Origin: Pinibacter soli
GTDB lineage: Bacteria > Bacteroidota > Bacteroidia > Chitinophagales > Chitinophagaceae
Length of the DNA stretch: 64,000 nucleotides
Assembly: GCF_029961145.1 (NCBI RefSeq)
Contig: NZ_JASBRG010000006.1
Location: 112,660-176,659, forward strand
Direction of reading: 5' to 3'
Shown: positions 1 to 9,076 of the stretch, in pieces
How the letters are laid out: every line of letters starts with the position of its first letter
Numbering within the stretch: the stretch's first letter is position 1
The notes under the pieces: model-generated
The model's input: only the letters and a program-made list of their open reading frames with translations
What the model was told of the DNA's origin: nothing
Databases searched by the model: none
Program-made: the position numbers and the translations under genes

Positions 1-153
1 TAGACACGTCTTCTAATTTTATCATTACGGTATTAATTGATGTATTCATAATTGATAATTGGACTTAAACACATGCAAAAATTCAACAAATTGACTAAAA
101 CATATATTTAAAAGCGACATTTTACAATCCTAATGGGACAAACTTTTAGAATT

Positions 154-846
154 TCAACTCCCTGCGAGGTAAACTTCCTTCAGGTAGGCAGGCTCGGCAT
201 ACGCGAGGTCTGCAAATTCCGATCGTAAGTATTTCTGGTAAGATAAGGTTCCTAATTGCGCAGCGGTTACAGTAACCGTTTGAAAATCAGCGTTTTTATT
301 TGATATCAGCCTTTCAAACTTGTTGCTTCCTGATCCCGAAAAGACAACTTTATGTTCTAAAAGCAAATCATTGTAAGAAGACTCGTCTAATACTTTGGCA
401 GCTGCTTTTTCTACTATGCCTAATTCTTCATCATATACTGCGGAAAACACTTCAAGTCTTCTCGCGTCAATCATAGGGCAAAATAATATAATTTGTTGTT
501 TGTTTATACTATTATTTTTATGCCAGTTTTCCACGCTGGCAAACGCCATTATTTTTAAAGTACTTTCAGTTATTAAAGGGATGTTTAATGCAAAACACAA
601 ACCTTTTGCCGTTGCCATTCCCACCCTCAATCCGGTATAAGACCCGGGTCCTTCTGCAACAGCTATTGCATTAAGGTCACTAACAGAATGCCCAGAAGCA
701 GTCAATATCCTCTGAATTGCATTCTGAAGCCAGGAAGAATGATCGCGTTGTTCTTTATTTATCTCAACACTCAGTTCTTTATCTCCATTCATTAACCCCA
801 CACTAGCCGTTTCCGTCGCCGTATATATATTAAGAATCAACGCCAT
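154..846 (-). CDS. tsaB: tRNA threonylcarbamoyladenosine biosynthesis protein TsaB
   Basis: This 230-residue protein matches the TsaB family, the inactive Kae1/TsaD-like partner that helps install the universal N6-threonylcarbamoyl group on tRNA A37. The N-terminus starts in the ASKHA style (MALILNIYTATETASVGL) and is followed by the family stretch VAEGPGSYTGLRVGMATAKG near residues 63-81. The C-terminal half is divergent, as is usual in TsaB. The ATG at 846 is the only reasonable start. The gene stands alone on the minus strand, with about 400 noncoding bases separating it from the acyltransferase gene upstream. Family assignment is confident; the TsaD and TsaE partners are not in the window. 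Confidence 0.95.
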   Translation of the reverse strand: MALILNIYTATETASVGLMNGDKELSVEINKEQRDHSSWLQNAIQRILTASGHSVSDLNAIAVAEGPGSYTGLRVGMATAKGLCFALNIPLITESTLKIMAFASVENWHKNNSINKQQIILFCPMIDARRLEVFSAVYDEELGIVEKAAAKVLDESSYNDLLLEHKVVFSGSGSNKFERLISNKNADFQTVTVTAAQLGTLSYQKYLRSEFADLAYAEPAYLKEVYLAGS

Positions 847-1242
847 TTAAAAGAAAGTTAATTGATATTTAATGATTTACCTTGGAAAAGTGCCTGTTTA
901 AACGATTTATCAAACCGGCAAAATTACTTCAAATCCCGCTAGGAATAACGGGTTTCATGGTAAACCACTAAAATTCAATATGCAAAGAAGAGGTAAATTT
1001 CTCATAACAAGAAATAAAAGCATATAAAAAACCGAAATATCTGTATGAATTGCCCTTTTTGGTTGACCAAAATTTTAACCCGATTTCCACATAGTAGCGG
1101 CTTTGTCCAGAGCTCGTGGCAAGTCTTAGTTAAACGGCAGAAAGGCTGATATGCAGATTTTCTTAATAAAGCCCAGTCTCGCTCGAATTTTGCAGAATGA
1201 GCATGGAACGAATTGTATCCTGGAACTTGAAACTTGCTACGC
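847..1242. other. Gene-poor gap between the acyltransferase gene and tsaB
   Basis: About 400 bases without a convincing gene. The longest open frame (82 codons, minus strand) has a composition unlike a protein and no recognisable motif. A weak hairpin of CCCG and CGGG around a 10-base loop lies near 935-952. The gap should hold the tsaB promoter, but no clear TAnnTTTG-type element was identified. Confidence 0.5.
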
Positions 1243-1806
1243 CTAGTCAAACCTTATCGCGTCCAGGTTAAAATCTTCCGGAAACTTTGCTGTTTTATCT
1301 GCATAAAAATCCCTTAAAACTTTGGCGTCTTTTTCTTTATCGCCGCTAAGCCAGATCGGCGCACCGATACCTGCTTCTTTCTTTTTGTAATCCAAATAAG
1401 CAGGGTAAACAGGCACATTTGCACCGAGGGCGATGTAATAAAAGCCCTTTTTCCATTTATCGACACGCTTACGAGTTCCCTCGGTTGCGATCATTAAAAT
1501 TAGTTCCTCTTTTTGCCTGAACATTTCAGTAATCGACTCAACAAGTTTGTTATAAGTCTTTTTCCTTTCTACGGGAATGCCTCCGGACTTGTGCAAAAGA
1601 CCGGCGATGGGCCATTTGAACCATTCTTTTTTAATGAGGTAATGCGCATCTATTCCAACGATTCGCAACGCAGCAAGGGAGTAGACGAAGTCCCAGTTAG
1701 ACGTGTGTGGAGCAGCAATAATAACACCCTTATCAGCATTGCCGGTAAACATTGTTTTAATTTTCCACCCTTTAAGTTTAAACCACCAAACAAACAATCT
1801 GAGCAT
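1243..1806 (-). CDS. 1-acyl-sn-glycerol-3-phosphate acyltransferase family protein (PlsC-like)
   Basis: This 187-residue protein is a short PlsC/LPLAT-fold acyltransferase, which would transfer an acyl chain to a lysophospholipid or similar acceptor at the membrane. The catalytic HX4D motif is seen as HTSNWD at about residues 34-39. The second block is GGIPVERKK and the third is ATEGTRKR, the usual EGTR-type acceptor-binding motif. It is shorter than classical PlsC (about 240 residues) and lacks an obvious N-terminal membrane anchor beyond a basic hydrophobic start (MLRLFVWWFKLKGW). It resembles the small acyltransferases seen in many Bacteroidota. Substrate cannot be told from sequence. It has no close operon partner. 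Confidence 0.88.
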   Translation of the reverse strand: MLRLFVWWFKLKGWKIKTMFTGNADKGVIIAAPHTSNWDFVYSLAALRIVGIDAHYLIKKEWFKWPIAGLLHKSGGIPVERKKTYNKLVESITEMFRQKEELILMIATEGTRKRVDKWKKGFYYIALGANVPVYPAYLDYKKKEAGIGAPIWLSGDKEKDAKVLRDFYADKTAKFPEDFNLDAIRFD

Positions 1807-1874
1807 TTACTGACAAGTTTGAGATTATTGAATAACTCTAATTCTGTCCCAACAGTTCTTACATGGATAAAAAA

Positions 1875-1904
1875 AGTTCTGCAAAATATCAGTTTTGCAG
1901 AACT
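1875..1904 (-). terminator. Intrinsic terminator after the serC-DUF1015 unit
   Basis: A perfect 12-bp stem (AGTTCTGCAAAA with its complement) around a 6-base loop. Read on the minus strand it is followed directly by seven T residues at 1868-1874. It lies 26 bases after the DUF1015 stop codon. Confidence 0.85.
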
Positions 1905-1929
1905 AGCGAGGTGATCACAATCATAAATA

Positions 1930-3162
1930 TTATTGATAAATAAGGTGTGTGAGCAAACCGTCTCTCAGTTTAGGCTCAAACCACGTAGATTTCGGAGGCA
2001 TTACGTTTCCGCTATCTGCAATATCAAATAATTGCTTAATGCTAACAGGATACAAGCTGAAAGCCGCCGCCACGTCTCCGCTGTTTACTCTTTTTTCCAA
2101 CTCACCTAATCCACGGATACCTCCAACAAAGTCAACGCGTTTGTCGGTGCGGGGGTCTTTAATATCCAAAATAGCATCCAGGACTTTGTTTTGCAGAATC
2201 GTTACATCCAAAACACCAATAGGGTCCTTCGTGTAAGCGCTTTCTTTAGCAACAAGCTTGTACCATTTGCCATCAACAAACAAACCAAATTCATGCAGGT
2301 CTGTTGGCAAAACTGCTGCAGGAGCCGGGGATACGGTGAAATTGCTTTCAAGTTTAGTCAAAAACTCCTGAACACTTAAGCCATTCAAATCTTTTACAAC
2401 GCGGTTATAATCCATGATCTTCAACTGGCTGGCAGGGAAAAGTGTGGTCAGGAAATAGTTTGCATTGTCGTGGTGACCTTTGTCCAAAGCCTTGCGGACT
2501 TTAGCTGCTGAAGCCGCTCTGTGGTGGCCGTCGGCGATATACGTGTGAGGAACTTTTTCAGTGAAAAGATTCGAGATAGATGCAATCGCAGCATCTTCAT
2601 TTACGATCCATATTTTATGATGAATAGAATCTTCCGCTGCAAAATCATACACGGCAGCATGATTTTTCTTCCAGTTTTCGATCAGCTCATTGATAGCATC
2701 CACATCACGGTAAGCAAGGAAAACATTGCCTGTTTGTGCGCCCGTTGTTTTGATGTGGTTGATACGGTCCTGCTCTTTTTCAGGGCGTGTAAACTCGTGT
2801 TTTTTAATGATGTCATTTTCGTAATCATCCACAGAAGAACCCGCTACCAAACCTGTTTGACTGCGGCCGCCCATTACAAGTTCATAAATATAATAGCAAG
2901 GTTTTTCCTCACGCAATAAAACACCATTGTCAAAAAGTATGTCGATATTTTCTTTAGCCTTTTCATACACTTTTTGTGAGTGTACATCCACCTCTTCGCC
3001 AAGATCTATTTCAGATTTTGTTACGTGTAAAAACGACTGCGGATTATTTTGTGCAGCAACTCTTGCCTCCGCAGAGTTCAATACATCGTACGGAGGAGAT
3101 GCAACTTTTTTTGCCAGATCAACAGTTGGTCTTAATGCTTTGAAAGGTGTTATATATGCCAT
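1930..3162 (-). CDS. DUF1015 family protein
   Basis: This 410-residue protein belongs to the DUF1015 family, whose biochemical role is not established. It starts with the characteristic MAYITPFKALRPT and has family blocks ASPPYDVLNSAEAR, YHHRAAS-like text (YIADGHHRAASAAK near residue 205) and FVGGIRGLGELEKR near the C-terminus. The start is set at the ATG at 3162. Upstream in-frame codons would run into an inverted repeat and add a non-conserved tail. It follows serC on the same strand with a 115-base gap holding that repeat. Co-occurrence with phosphoserine aminotransferase is common in Bacteroidota, so a link to serine or amino-acid metabolism is plausible but inferred. Confidence 0.9.
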   Translation of the reverse strand: MAYITPFKALRPTVDLAKKVASPPYDVLNSAEARVAAQNNPQSFLHVTKSEIDLGEEVDVHSQKVYEKAKENIDILFDNGVLLREEKPCYYIYELVMGGRSQTGLVAGSSVDDYENDIIKKHEFTRPEKEQDRINHIKTTGAQTGNVFLAYRDVDAINELIENWKKNHAAVYDFAAEDSIHHKIWIVNEDAAIASISNLFTEKVPHTYIADGHHRAASAAKVRKALDKGHHDNANYFLTTLFPASQLKIMDYNRVVKDLNGLSVQEFLTKLESNFTVSPAPAAVLPTDLHEFGLFVDGKWYKLVAKESAYTKDPIGVLDVTILQNKVLDAILDIKDPRTDKRVDFVGGIRGLGELEKRVNSGDVAAAFSLYPVSIKQLFDIADSGNVMPPKSTWFEPKLRDGLLTHLIYQ

Positions 3163-3194
3163 TGGTGGTATGCTGTTTTGAGTGTTTATTAATG

Positions 3195-3273
3195 TTCGTG
3201 AAACGTGAATCGTCAATCGTGAATAGGGTTCCAAACGGAGCGACCATTCACGTTTCACGATTCACCATTCCCG
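3195..3273. repeat. Dispersed inverted repeat, 'CGTGAAACGTGAAT' family
   Basis: Two imperfect arms rich in CGTGAA/TTCACG words (3195-3228 and 3244-3273) fill the serC-DUF1015 gap. They start 5 bases after the serC stop. A single arm of the same family occurs at about 38405-38443. Confidence 0.75.
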
Positions 3274-3277
3274 TTTA

Positions 3278-4348
3278 TTATCCCTTTTTCGTTGCAAAAT
3301 CTTTTATAAGACCGCATAGCGCTTGTACGCTTTCGAGAGGCAAAGCGTTGTACAGTGATGCACGGAAACCTCCAACACTTCTGTGGCCCTTTACACCGTA
3401 CATGCCATTGTCTTTGCAGGTTTGCAAAAATGCTTTCTCTACTTCAGGATCAGATATGGTGAAAACAACGTTCATTTTGCTTCTGTCTTCTTTTGCCACC
3501 GGCAAATTGAACATTGGCAACGCATCCAAAGTATTGTAAAGCAAACTTGCTTTTTGATCGTTTATTTTTTCGATTGCAGCAACGCCACCGATTTTTTTCA
3601 ACCAGCGCAAAGTCAACATACAAACATATACTGCAAAAACAGGAGGTGTGTTAAGCATGGATCCATTGTCAATATGACTCTTGTAATCCATCATTGTCGG
3701 CAGTTTGCGACCCGCAAGACCCACAATGTTTTTATCGATCACCAGGATATTTACACCTGCCGCGCCGATATTTTTTTGTGCTCCGGCGTAAATCAACGAG
3801 AATTTGTTGAAGTCCATTACAGTGCTTAAGATATCACTGCTCATGTCTGCGATCAAAGGCACATTGGTTTGAGGAATGCTGTGCATTTCTGTTCCTTCAA
3901 TAGTATTGTTAGTTGTGTAATGGAAATAGCTTACATCACTTGGAATTTCATATCCTGTAGGAATGTAAGAGTAGTTTTTATCTTTTGAGCTGGCAACCAC
4001 ATTGACGTTGCCAAAGAGCTTTGCTTCTTTAATAGCCTTTGATCCCCACACCCCACAATCAAGGTATGCGGCAGTTTTGCCTTCGGCCAGCAAATTCATC
4101 GGGATCTGGAAGAATTGTGTGGACGCGCCACCGTGAAGGAAAAGTACTTCCTTATTCGAATCAAGGCTCATCAATTCTTTTAACAACGAAACGGCTTCAT
4201 TAAGAACACCTTCAAATAATGGAGTACGGTGACCGATTTCCAGGATGGAAAGACCGGTATTGTTGAAATCTAAAATTGCTTTTGAAGCTTCCTGAAAGAC
4301 TTCTTTAGGTAAAATAGATGGGCCCGCGTTAAAATTGTGCATTACCAT
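3278..4348 (-). CDS. serC: 3-phosphoserine/phosphohydroxythreonine aminotransferase
   Basis: This protein of about 356 residues is SerC, a PLP enzyme that converts 3-phosphohydroxypyruvate and glutamate to phosphoserine in serine synthesis (and acts in the PLP pathway in some species). Signature blocks are HNFNAGPSILPKEVF at the N-terminus, FLHGGASTQFFQIPMN, and the PLP-lysine region IYAGAQKNIGAAGVN. The C-terminal GHRSVGGFRASLYNA is typical. The ATG at 4348 gives the family-standard start; a second ATG six bases downstream is possible. serA is not adjacent; instead a DUF1015 gene follows on the same strand. Confidence 0.96.
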   Translation of the reverse strand: MVMHNFNAGPSILPKEVFQEASKAILDFNNTGLSILEIGHRTPLFEGVLNEAVSLLKELMSLDSNKEVLFLHGGASTQFFQIPMNLLAEGKTAAYLDCGVWGSKAIKEAKLFGNVNVVASSKDKNYSYIPTGYEIPSDVSYFHYTTNNTIEGTEMHSIPQTNVPLIADMSSDILSTVMDFNKFSLIYAGAQKNIGAAGVNILVIDKNIVGLAGRKLPTMMDYKSHIDNGSMLNTPPVFAVYVCMLTLRWLKKIGGVAAIEKINDQKASLLYNTLDALPMFNLPVAKEDRSKMNVVFTISDPEVEKAFLQTCKDNGMYGVKGHRSVGGFRASLYNALPLESVQALCGLIKDFATKKG

Positions 4349-4489
4349 GTTAGTTTTATTCGATGAAGTAAGGAGGCGCAAAAATATTCAAAAAGCAGGG
4401 AATTACCTTTATTAATTCTATTTAAAGAAGAGATGGAGTGATAAAAGTCTACAAATACAGTGGTTTTGTTGAAATTTTTTTAAAGGGAG

Positions 4490-4676
4490 CACACAGATGA
4501 CGCTGATTGGACAGATTTACACGGATCGTTGTTAATAATAGCAAAAACCGAAATGATTGAATAATTGACAGTTTGAAATCAAGGAGGCTTCTTGAACATA
4601 AACATTCAGTTATTCAGTTACTCACTTATTCAATTATTATCAGCGCAAATCAGTTAAATCAGTGTCATCAGTGTGC
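4490..4676. repeat. Long nested inverted repeat, 'GCACACAGATGACAC' family (copy A1)
   Basis: The outer arms are 4490-4530 (GCACACAGATGACGCTGATT...) and about 4637-4676 (ending GTGTGC). Inside is a second inverted repeat made of ATTCAGTTATTCAGT-type words. The element ends 5 bases beyond the nadB stop codon and fills most of the gap between nadB and serC. Confidence 0.85.
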
Positions 4677-4681
4677 TCTCT

Positions 4682-6280
4682 CTACAACGCGACATTCTGC
4701 ACCAATGCACTCTTATAAGGATAGTCTGTATTGTAGTGCAACCCACGGCTTTCTTTTCTGAAGCTCGCAGATTTCACTACGAGGTATGCTGCAGTGATCA
4801 TATTACGCAATTCGCACAGCTGCGGAGAAATTTTTGTATTGCGATACAACACTTCTGTTTCTTCGTGCAGCAGATCAAGGCGATTCATAGCTCTTTCGAG
4901 ACGGACGTTTGTACGCACGATGCCCACATAGTCGCTCATTAGCAACTGTAATTCCTTTAAGCTTTGCGTGATTAGGATCATTTCCTTTGGATCACCTGTG
5001 CTTGATGCGTTCCAATCAGGAATGGTGGTTTGGAACTCAATGCCTTCGATTTCCTTTACTGAATCGAGAAAGCTACGGTGACTGAAAACCATTGCTTCGA
5101 GCAAAGAGTTACTGGCTAGACGATTAGCGCCGTGCAAACCTGTGGAGGCACATTCTCCCGAAGCATATAGGTGGCGGATAGATGTTCTACCCCACTCATT
5201 TGTTTTGATGCCACCGCAACTATAGTGCGCCGCAGGCGCAATAGGAATCATGTCTTTTGTAACGTCGATGCCGATAGACAAGCACTTCTCGTAAATATTG
5301 GGGAAGTGATGAATGAATTTGTCTTTGTCCATGTGACGGCAATCAAGATATTCATGCTCCGTACCATTCTTTTTCATTTCACTATCAATGGCGCGGGCCA
5401 CAATATCACGCGGAGCAAGATCCTTTCTTTCATCATATTTTTCCATGAAAGCTTCGCCGTTCTTATTGCGAAGAATACCGCCATCTCCACGAACCGCTTC
5501 TGTAATCAAAAATGCCTGGCCACGGATGCCTGGCAAATACAACGCGGTAGGGTGAAACTGAATGAACTCCATATTTTCAATTCTTCCCTTTGCGCGGTAC
5601 ACCATTGCCACACCGTCGCCTGTTGCGATGTAGGGGTTTGTGGTGGTGCGGTAAATTTGCCCGTTTCCTCCAGTTGCCAGTAATGTAATTTTGGAAAGAA
5701 TTTTTTCTATGCGGTTCGTTTGAAGGTTTAACACGTACACGCCATAGCAATCAATATCGGGAGTAGATTTTGTTACCAGATAACCAAGATGGTGCTGGGT
5801 GATGATATCTATTACGAAGCAATGCTTAACAAGCTCGATATTTTTTTGCTTTGCAATGGCTGTCAGCAGCGCTCTTTCTATTTCCCAACCGGTAATATCT
5901 TTATGGTGCAGAATGCGAAACTCGCTGTGGCCACCTTCTCTGCCCAAAGAAAAATCACCATCGGGATCTTTATCGAAGCGGGCACCCCAGTCGATTATTT
6001 CCTGAATGCGTTCAACGCCTTCCTTCACTACTATTTCAACGATTTCTTCGTTGCACAAACCATCACCGGAAATCAGCGTATCCTGTATATGTTTTTCGAA
6101 ACTGTCTTTTTCAAAATCCGTTACGCCGGCAACGCCGCCTTGGGCATACTTTGTATTTGTTTCATCAGCGTTGGCTTTTGTAATAATCGTAACCTGTCTG
6201 TCAGGAAATCGATTCGCTACCTTTAAAGCATACGTCAAGCCTGCGATACCTGATCCTATGACTAAAAAATCTGTTTCCAT
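4682..6280 (-). CDS. nadB: L-aspartate oxidase
   Basis: This 532-residue FAD enzyme oxidises L-aspartate to iminoaspartate, the first step of de novo NAD synthesis. The N-terminal dinucleotide-binding motif is FLVIGSGIAGLTYALK. Further marks are TKYAQGGVAGV, GREGGHSEFRILHHKD, a GGNGQIYRTTTNP block and the active-site region EFIQFHPTAL. The C-terminal helical domain is present. The ATG at 6280 fits family length; an upstream in-frame start would add 22 unlikely residues. nadA and nadC are not nearby. Twenty-eight bases separate its start from the end of the YhhN gene, so the two may be co-transcribed. Confidence 0.96.
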   Translation of the reverse strand: METDFLVIGSGIAGLTYALKVANRFPDRQVTIITKANADETNTKYAQGGVAGVTDFEKDSFEKHIQDTLISGDGLCNEEIVEIVVKEGVERIQEIIDWGARFDKDPDGDFSLGREGGHSEFRILHHKDITGWEIERALLTAIAKQKNIELVKHCFVIDIITQHHLGYLVTKSTPDIDCYGVYVLNLQTNRIEKILSKITLLATGGNGQIYRTTTNPYIATGDGVAMVYRAKGRIENMEFIQFHPTALYLPGIRGQAFLITEAVRGDGGILRNKNGEAFMEKYDERKDLAPRDIVARAIDSEMKKNGTEHEYLDCRHMDKDKFIHHFPNIYEKCLSIGIDVTKDMIPIAPAAHYSCGGIKTNEWGRTSIRHLYASGECASTGLHGANRLASNSLLEAMVFSHRSFLDSVKEIEGIEFQTTIPDWNASSTGDPKEMILITQSLKELQLLMSDYVGIVRTNVRLERAMNRLDLLHEETEVLYRNTKISPQLCELRNMITAAYLVVKSASFRKESRGLHYNTDYPYKSALVQNVAL

Positions 6281-6308
6281 TGCAATAAATAAGTTGTCAA
6301 ATGTAAGA

Positions 6309-6971
6309 TTAATTGCCGGAGAGATATGTGATAGCGCCGCGTACAATGCAATATTGTGCCATGATATAACTCAGCATTACACAAAAGGATGCGCCTTCGA
6401 AGGGATGATAAAACTTATTGGTGGCCAGTAAAGAGTCTGACAAAACAAAAAGCGCCGCGCCGGCAACGCAAAAATAAGTTTGCCTGTTACCGTTATTTTT
6501 AAATGCCTGGATGCTGCAAACCAGCATGGTTGCAATGGTTGCGGCATATACGAAAACTGGCATTTGCAATGCCCCAAGATGAGGTCTCAAGAAGAAAAAT
6601 AAAACAACAGCGTACAGATAAATAACGCCGAAAATCCACGGGTTCCATTTCTGTTTTTCTGTTTGCGCATATATAACGTTGGCAAAAAAGAAAATGTAAA
6701 GCAAGTGGGCGAAAAGGAAAGACACTAAACCAGCCATGAAAAACTTTGGTGCATCCACCAATAAAAACACATCACCCAGCCATGAAAAAAACAAGGCCGC
6801 GATTACGTATAATCGCGGCCTTGAATTATCTGGAATATTTGAAACGAACCATGCGATTAAAAACGGCATGAGCAATGACTTTGATACCAGGGCGAGTAAA
6901 TGCCAGTTGGTAGTAATTGAAAACAGATTAACCAAACTATCAATACCAAATAAGATCAGCCAAGTTTGCAC
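6309..6971 (-). CDS. YhhN family (TMEM86/lysoplasmalogenase-like) membrane protein
   Basis: This 220-residue protein has about seven to eight hydrophobic helices and the YhhN-family core SWLGDVFLL near residue 68. A second acidic patch, LFVLSDSLLATNKF, is typical of the family near residue 180. TMEM86 homologues hydrolyse the vinyl ether bond of lysoplasmalogen; the bacterial role is less clear. It probably leads a unit with nadB. Its coding sequence contains an unusually perfect terminator-like hairpin at 6793-6822 (separate entry). Confidence 0.85.
   Translation of the reverse strand: MQTWLILFGIDSLVNLFSITTNWHLLALVSKSLLMPFLIAWFVSNIPDNSRPRLYVIAALFFSWLGDVFLLVDAPKFFMAGLVSFLFAHLLYIFFFANVIYAQTEKQKWNPWIFGVIYLYAVVLFFFLRPHLGALQMPVFVYAATIATMLVCSIQAFKNNGNRQTYFCVAGAALFVLSDSLLATNKFYHPFEGASFCVMLSYIMAQYCIVRGAITYLSGN
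6793..6822 (-). terminator. Terminator-like hairpin inside the YhhN coding sequence
   Basis: A perfect 13-bp stem (AAGGCCGCGATTA and complement) with a 4-base loop. Read on the minus strand (the coding strand) it is followed by TTTTTTT just after the stem (TTGTTTTTTTC). It encodes the ordinary stretch SRPRLYVIAALFF, so translation is intact. Whether it terminates is unknown. Confidence 0.5.
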
Positions 6972-7027
6972 ATATTAGTGAGGTTTGAGATATAGGTGTA
7001 GGGAGTGGAAACCGTACACCTCACACC

Positions 7028-7795
7028 TTAATAAGTTGCCTTCAATTCCATCAATTGCGGATTGTCAAATGCACTGAAAAGATCTGACTTTAAAGTGATG
7101 GTTTTTTTATCTGCAGACAATGTAGCCAGTTTGTTACTTACGGTTTTCGCTGGTTTAGGCAATTTAAGGATTAGCGTATAGTTCATTTCACCCATCATGC
7201 TCATCATTCCTTTTATTTGCTCCACTTTTTCATCGTGTATGAATGCATCGTAACGATCCTTATTCACTGTTTTTGAGTAAGAGCCATCTTTGAAGTTCAC
7301 ATCGAAAATAGAATTGATCTGGTTCAAACCACTGGAATCGGAGCCACTATTCATACCCTCCTGCGCCTGCACGGTTTTGAAAGCTTCGTTCAAGCCGCCA
7401 TTTCCTTTTTGAATCATTGCATACAATTCATTAAGGTTTCCAAGACTGCTGAACGGATATTTCATATCCAGTTTCATCAAGCTTTTCTTTATGTCCATAT
7501 TAACGTGCATTACACCACCTTTCAATAATTCTCTTTTATGTTCGTCCATGTCCTGAGCACTGTCAAGAATAGACTTAAAGCTGATGGTGGTGTCCATCGT
7601 TTTGTTCATGCCTTCTTTTTGCAGATCGCTATCACTCATAAAGCCCTTCATCATTTCGAAGGCCTTACTCATGTCCATGTTAAGGTTATAAGTGCCGGTG
7701 CCATTCTGCTTTATCTCAACGGTTTCTACTGTATCGAAACAGCTTGCCAGGCAAAAAGAAAACGCAATGATGATTAAATATTTGAGGTGTTTCAT
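7028..7795 (-). CDS. Hypothetical lipoprotein
   Basis: A 255-residue protein with a lipoprotein signal: MKHLKYLIIIAFSFCLASC, with the lipobox cysteine at about residue 19. The mature part opens with FDTVETVEIKQNGTGTYNLNMD, and the chain has many methionines and acidic residues. No catalytic motif was recognised. The ATG at 7795 places the signal peptide at the N-terminus, whereas an upstream frame extension would bury it. It likely sits on the periplasmic or outer membrane surface. Function unknown. Confidence 0.8.
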   Translation of the reverse strand: MKHLKYLIIIAFSFCLASCFDTVETVEIKQNGTGTYNLNMDMSKAFEMMKGFMSDSDLQKEGMNKTMDTTISFKSILDSAQDMDEHKRELLKGGVMHVNMDIKKSLMKLDMKYPFSSLGNLNELYAMIQKGNGGLNEAFKTVQAQEGMNSGSDSSGLNQINSIFDVNFKDGSYSKTVNKDRYDAFIHDEKVEQIKGMMSMMGEMNYTLILKLPKPAKTVSNKLATLSADKKTITLKSDLFSAFDNPQLMELKATY

Positions 7796-7856
7796 ACCGC
7801 TGTGAAAATGTTTAAGGTTGTTTGCTATAATATTTGAATGCAAAGCTAGAATTAAA

Positions 7857-7983
7857 GTCAAAATTCAAAAATCAAAATTCAGAAAAATCGCTGTGTGGCC
7901 AAATCAAAAGTTAAAATTCAAAAGCAAAAAAGCCGTTGATTGTTCGCGTTACCACTTTTTGACTTTTGATTTTTTAATTTTTA
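7857..7983. repeat. Inverted repeat, 'AAAATTCAAAAGTC' family (copy G1)
   Basis: A-rich arm (7857-7922) and T-rich arm (about 7952-7983, CTTTTTGACTTTTGATTTTT) bracket a GC-richer centre. The right arm touches the stop codon of the aldose epimerase gene at 7981. Confidence 0.7.
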
Positions 7984-8934
7984 CTTCTGAATCGCCTGAT
8001 ATTTTACTACAAAAGTTTTGCTTTCTCCCGCCGGCAATAAAATCAGCCCCATTTTATTGTTAAATGCATCAGGCGTTGCGCTCAGGTTTTCAATTGCTAT
8101 ACTTTTTCTGTGTGGCGGCGTGTATATCTGCAGGAACGGATAACTTTCGTCGGGCCACAGGCTAACGCTTACCCCATTGCGGGGGTTAGAGAAAATAGCA
8201 GCAGGTTCGTTTTTCACAAAACGAAGAGAGAAACAATTGTCCAGCTGTGTGTCGTTCAGCAATTTTGGGGCATTGAATTCCTGATATTCAATCTGTTTGC
8301 CGGTTGGGACAAGTTGTTCGTTAAACTCAATAATGTTTTCGCCGTGAAACTGCAACAAGCAATCGTTTACATCATTTCCCAAAGTAAAATATGGGTGCCA
8401 GCCGTCTTGCATTGGAATGATTGTACTGCTGTTATTGGTAACAACCGTTTTCAGTTCAAGCGTGTTGGATGGCATTAATGAATATGTTACAGCGCAGGTG
8501 TATTGATAAGGATAGCCTTCATTTTCGTTATCATATTTGTATTGAAGTGTCACCGAAGCGCCCTTGTCATCTGCATGTTGTGCGGTAATCTCAAATGGTT
8601 TATTGAACAACAAACCGTGAATGGCAGTACCATCTTTAAATTTATTGGAGAATTCAAACAACTGTCCGTTGAAAGTATACTTTCCATTAGCAATGCGGCA
8701 GGCGAAAGGGGAGAGCTTGCTGCTTTTGAAGCTAGTAGCAAGATCTGTATCAATATCCTTTTGATCTGCATAATTGGCGATGACGTTTAGCGTACCTTCT
8801 TTCAAAGGAATATCGAAGCTATGCAACATCGCTCCAAAGGCCGGTAAAATGCTTGCTTTTGTTCCCGTCTGTTTGTCTTCCAGTACGATTAATGATAAAC
8901 CGGTTTCTTCTTTTTGGTAAGTGGAAAAGGACAT
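7981..8934 (-). CDS. Aldose 1-epimerase family protein
   Basis: A 317-residue galactose mutarotase-like protein that would interconvert alpha and beta anomers of hexoses. The beta-sandwich family marks are present: the first catalytic histidine in AIHGLLFNKPFEI (around residue 98), the second in DGWHPYFTL (around residue 179), and the glutamate region near the C-terminus (HRKSIAIENLSATPDAFN). There is no signal peptide, so it is probably cytoplasmic. It has no sugar-catabolism neighbours, so the natural sugar is not indicated. Confidence 0.9.
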   Translation of the reverse strand: MSFSTYQKEETGLSLIVLEDKQTGTKASILPAFGAMLHSFDIPLKEGTLNVIANYADQKDIDTDLATSFKSSKLSPFACRIANGKYTFNGQLFEFSNKFKDGTAIHGLLFNKPFEITAQHADDKGASVTLQYKYDNENEGYPYQYTCAVTYSLMPSNTLELKTVVTNNSSTIIPMQDGWHPYFTLGNDVNDCLLQFHGENIIEFNEQLVPTGKQIEYQEFNAPKLLNDTQLDNCFSLRFVKNEPAAIFSNPRNGVSVSLWPDESYPFLQIYTPPHRKSIAIENLSATPDAFNNKMGLILLPAGESKTFVVKYQAIQK

Positions 8935-8990
8935 GGTGATGATATTTGGTATTTGAAATTTAAAATTGGAATGTACTTCGAGCTCCGCGG

Positions 8991-9076
8991 TAACTGAATG
9001 ACTGAATAAACTGAATGTTTACATTCGATTAGTCTCGTCGACTTTCAACCACTCAGTTTATTCAGTCATTCAGTTA
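8991..9076. repeat. Perfect 24-bp inverted repeat, 'ACTGAATGACTGAAT' family (copy C1)
   Basis: Arms 8991-9014 and 9053-9076 are exact reverse complements over 24 bases, with a 38-base spacer. The right arm overlaps the ispG stop codon: TGA at 9070-9072 is part of the arm, as are the preceding AAT AAC codons in part. Confidence 0.92.

Noticed and set aside
1002-1250. 82-codon minus-strand frame in the gap upstream of tsaB
   Set aside because: No recognisable motif, no start context, and an abnormal composition; left as noncoding.
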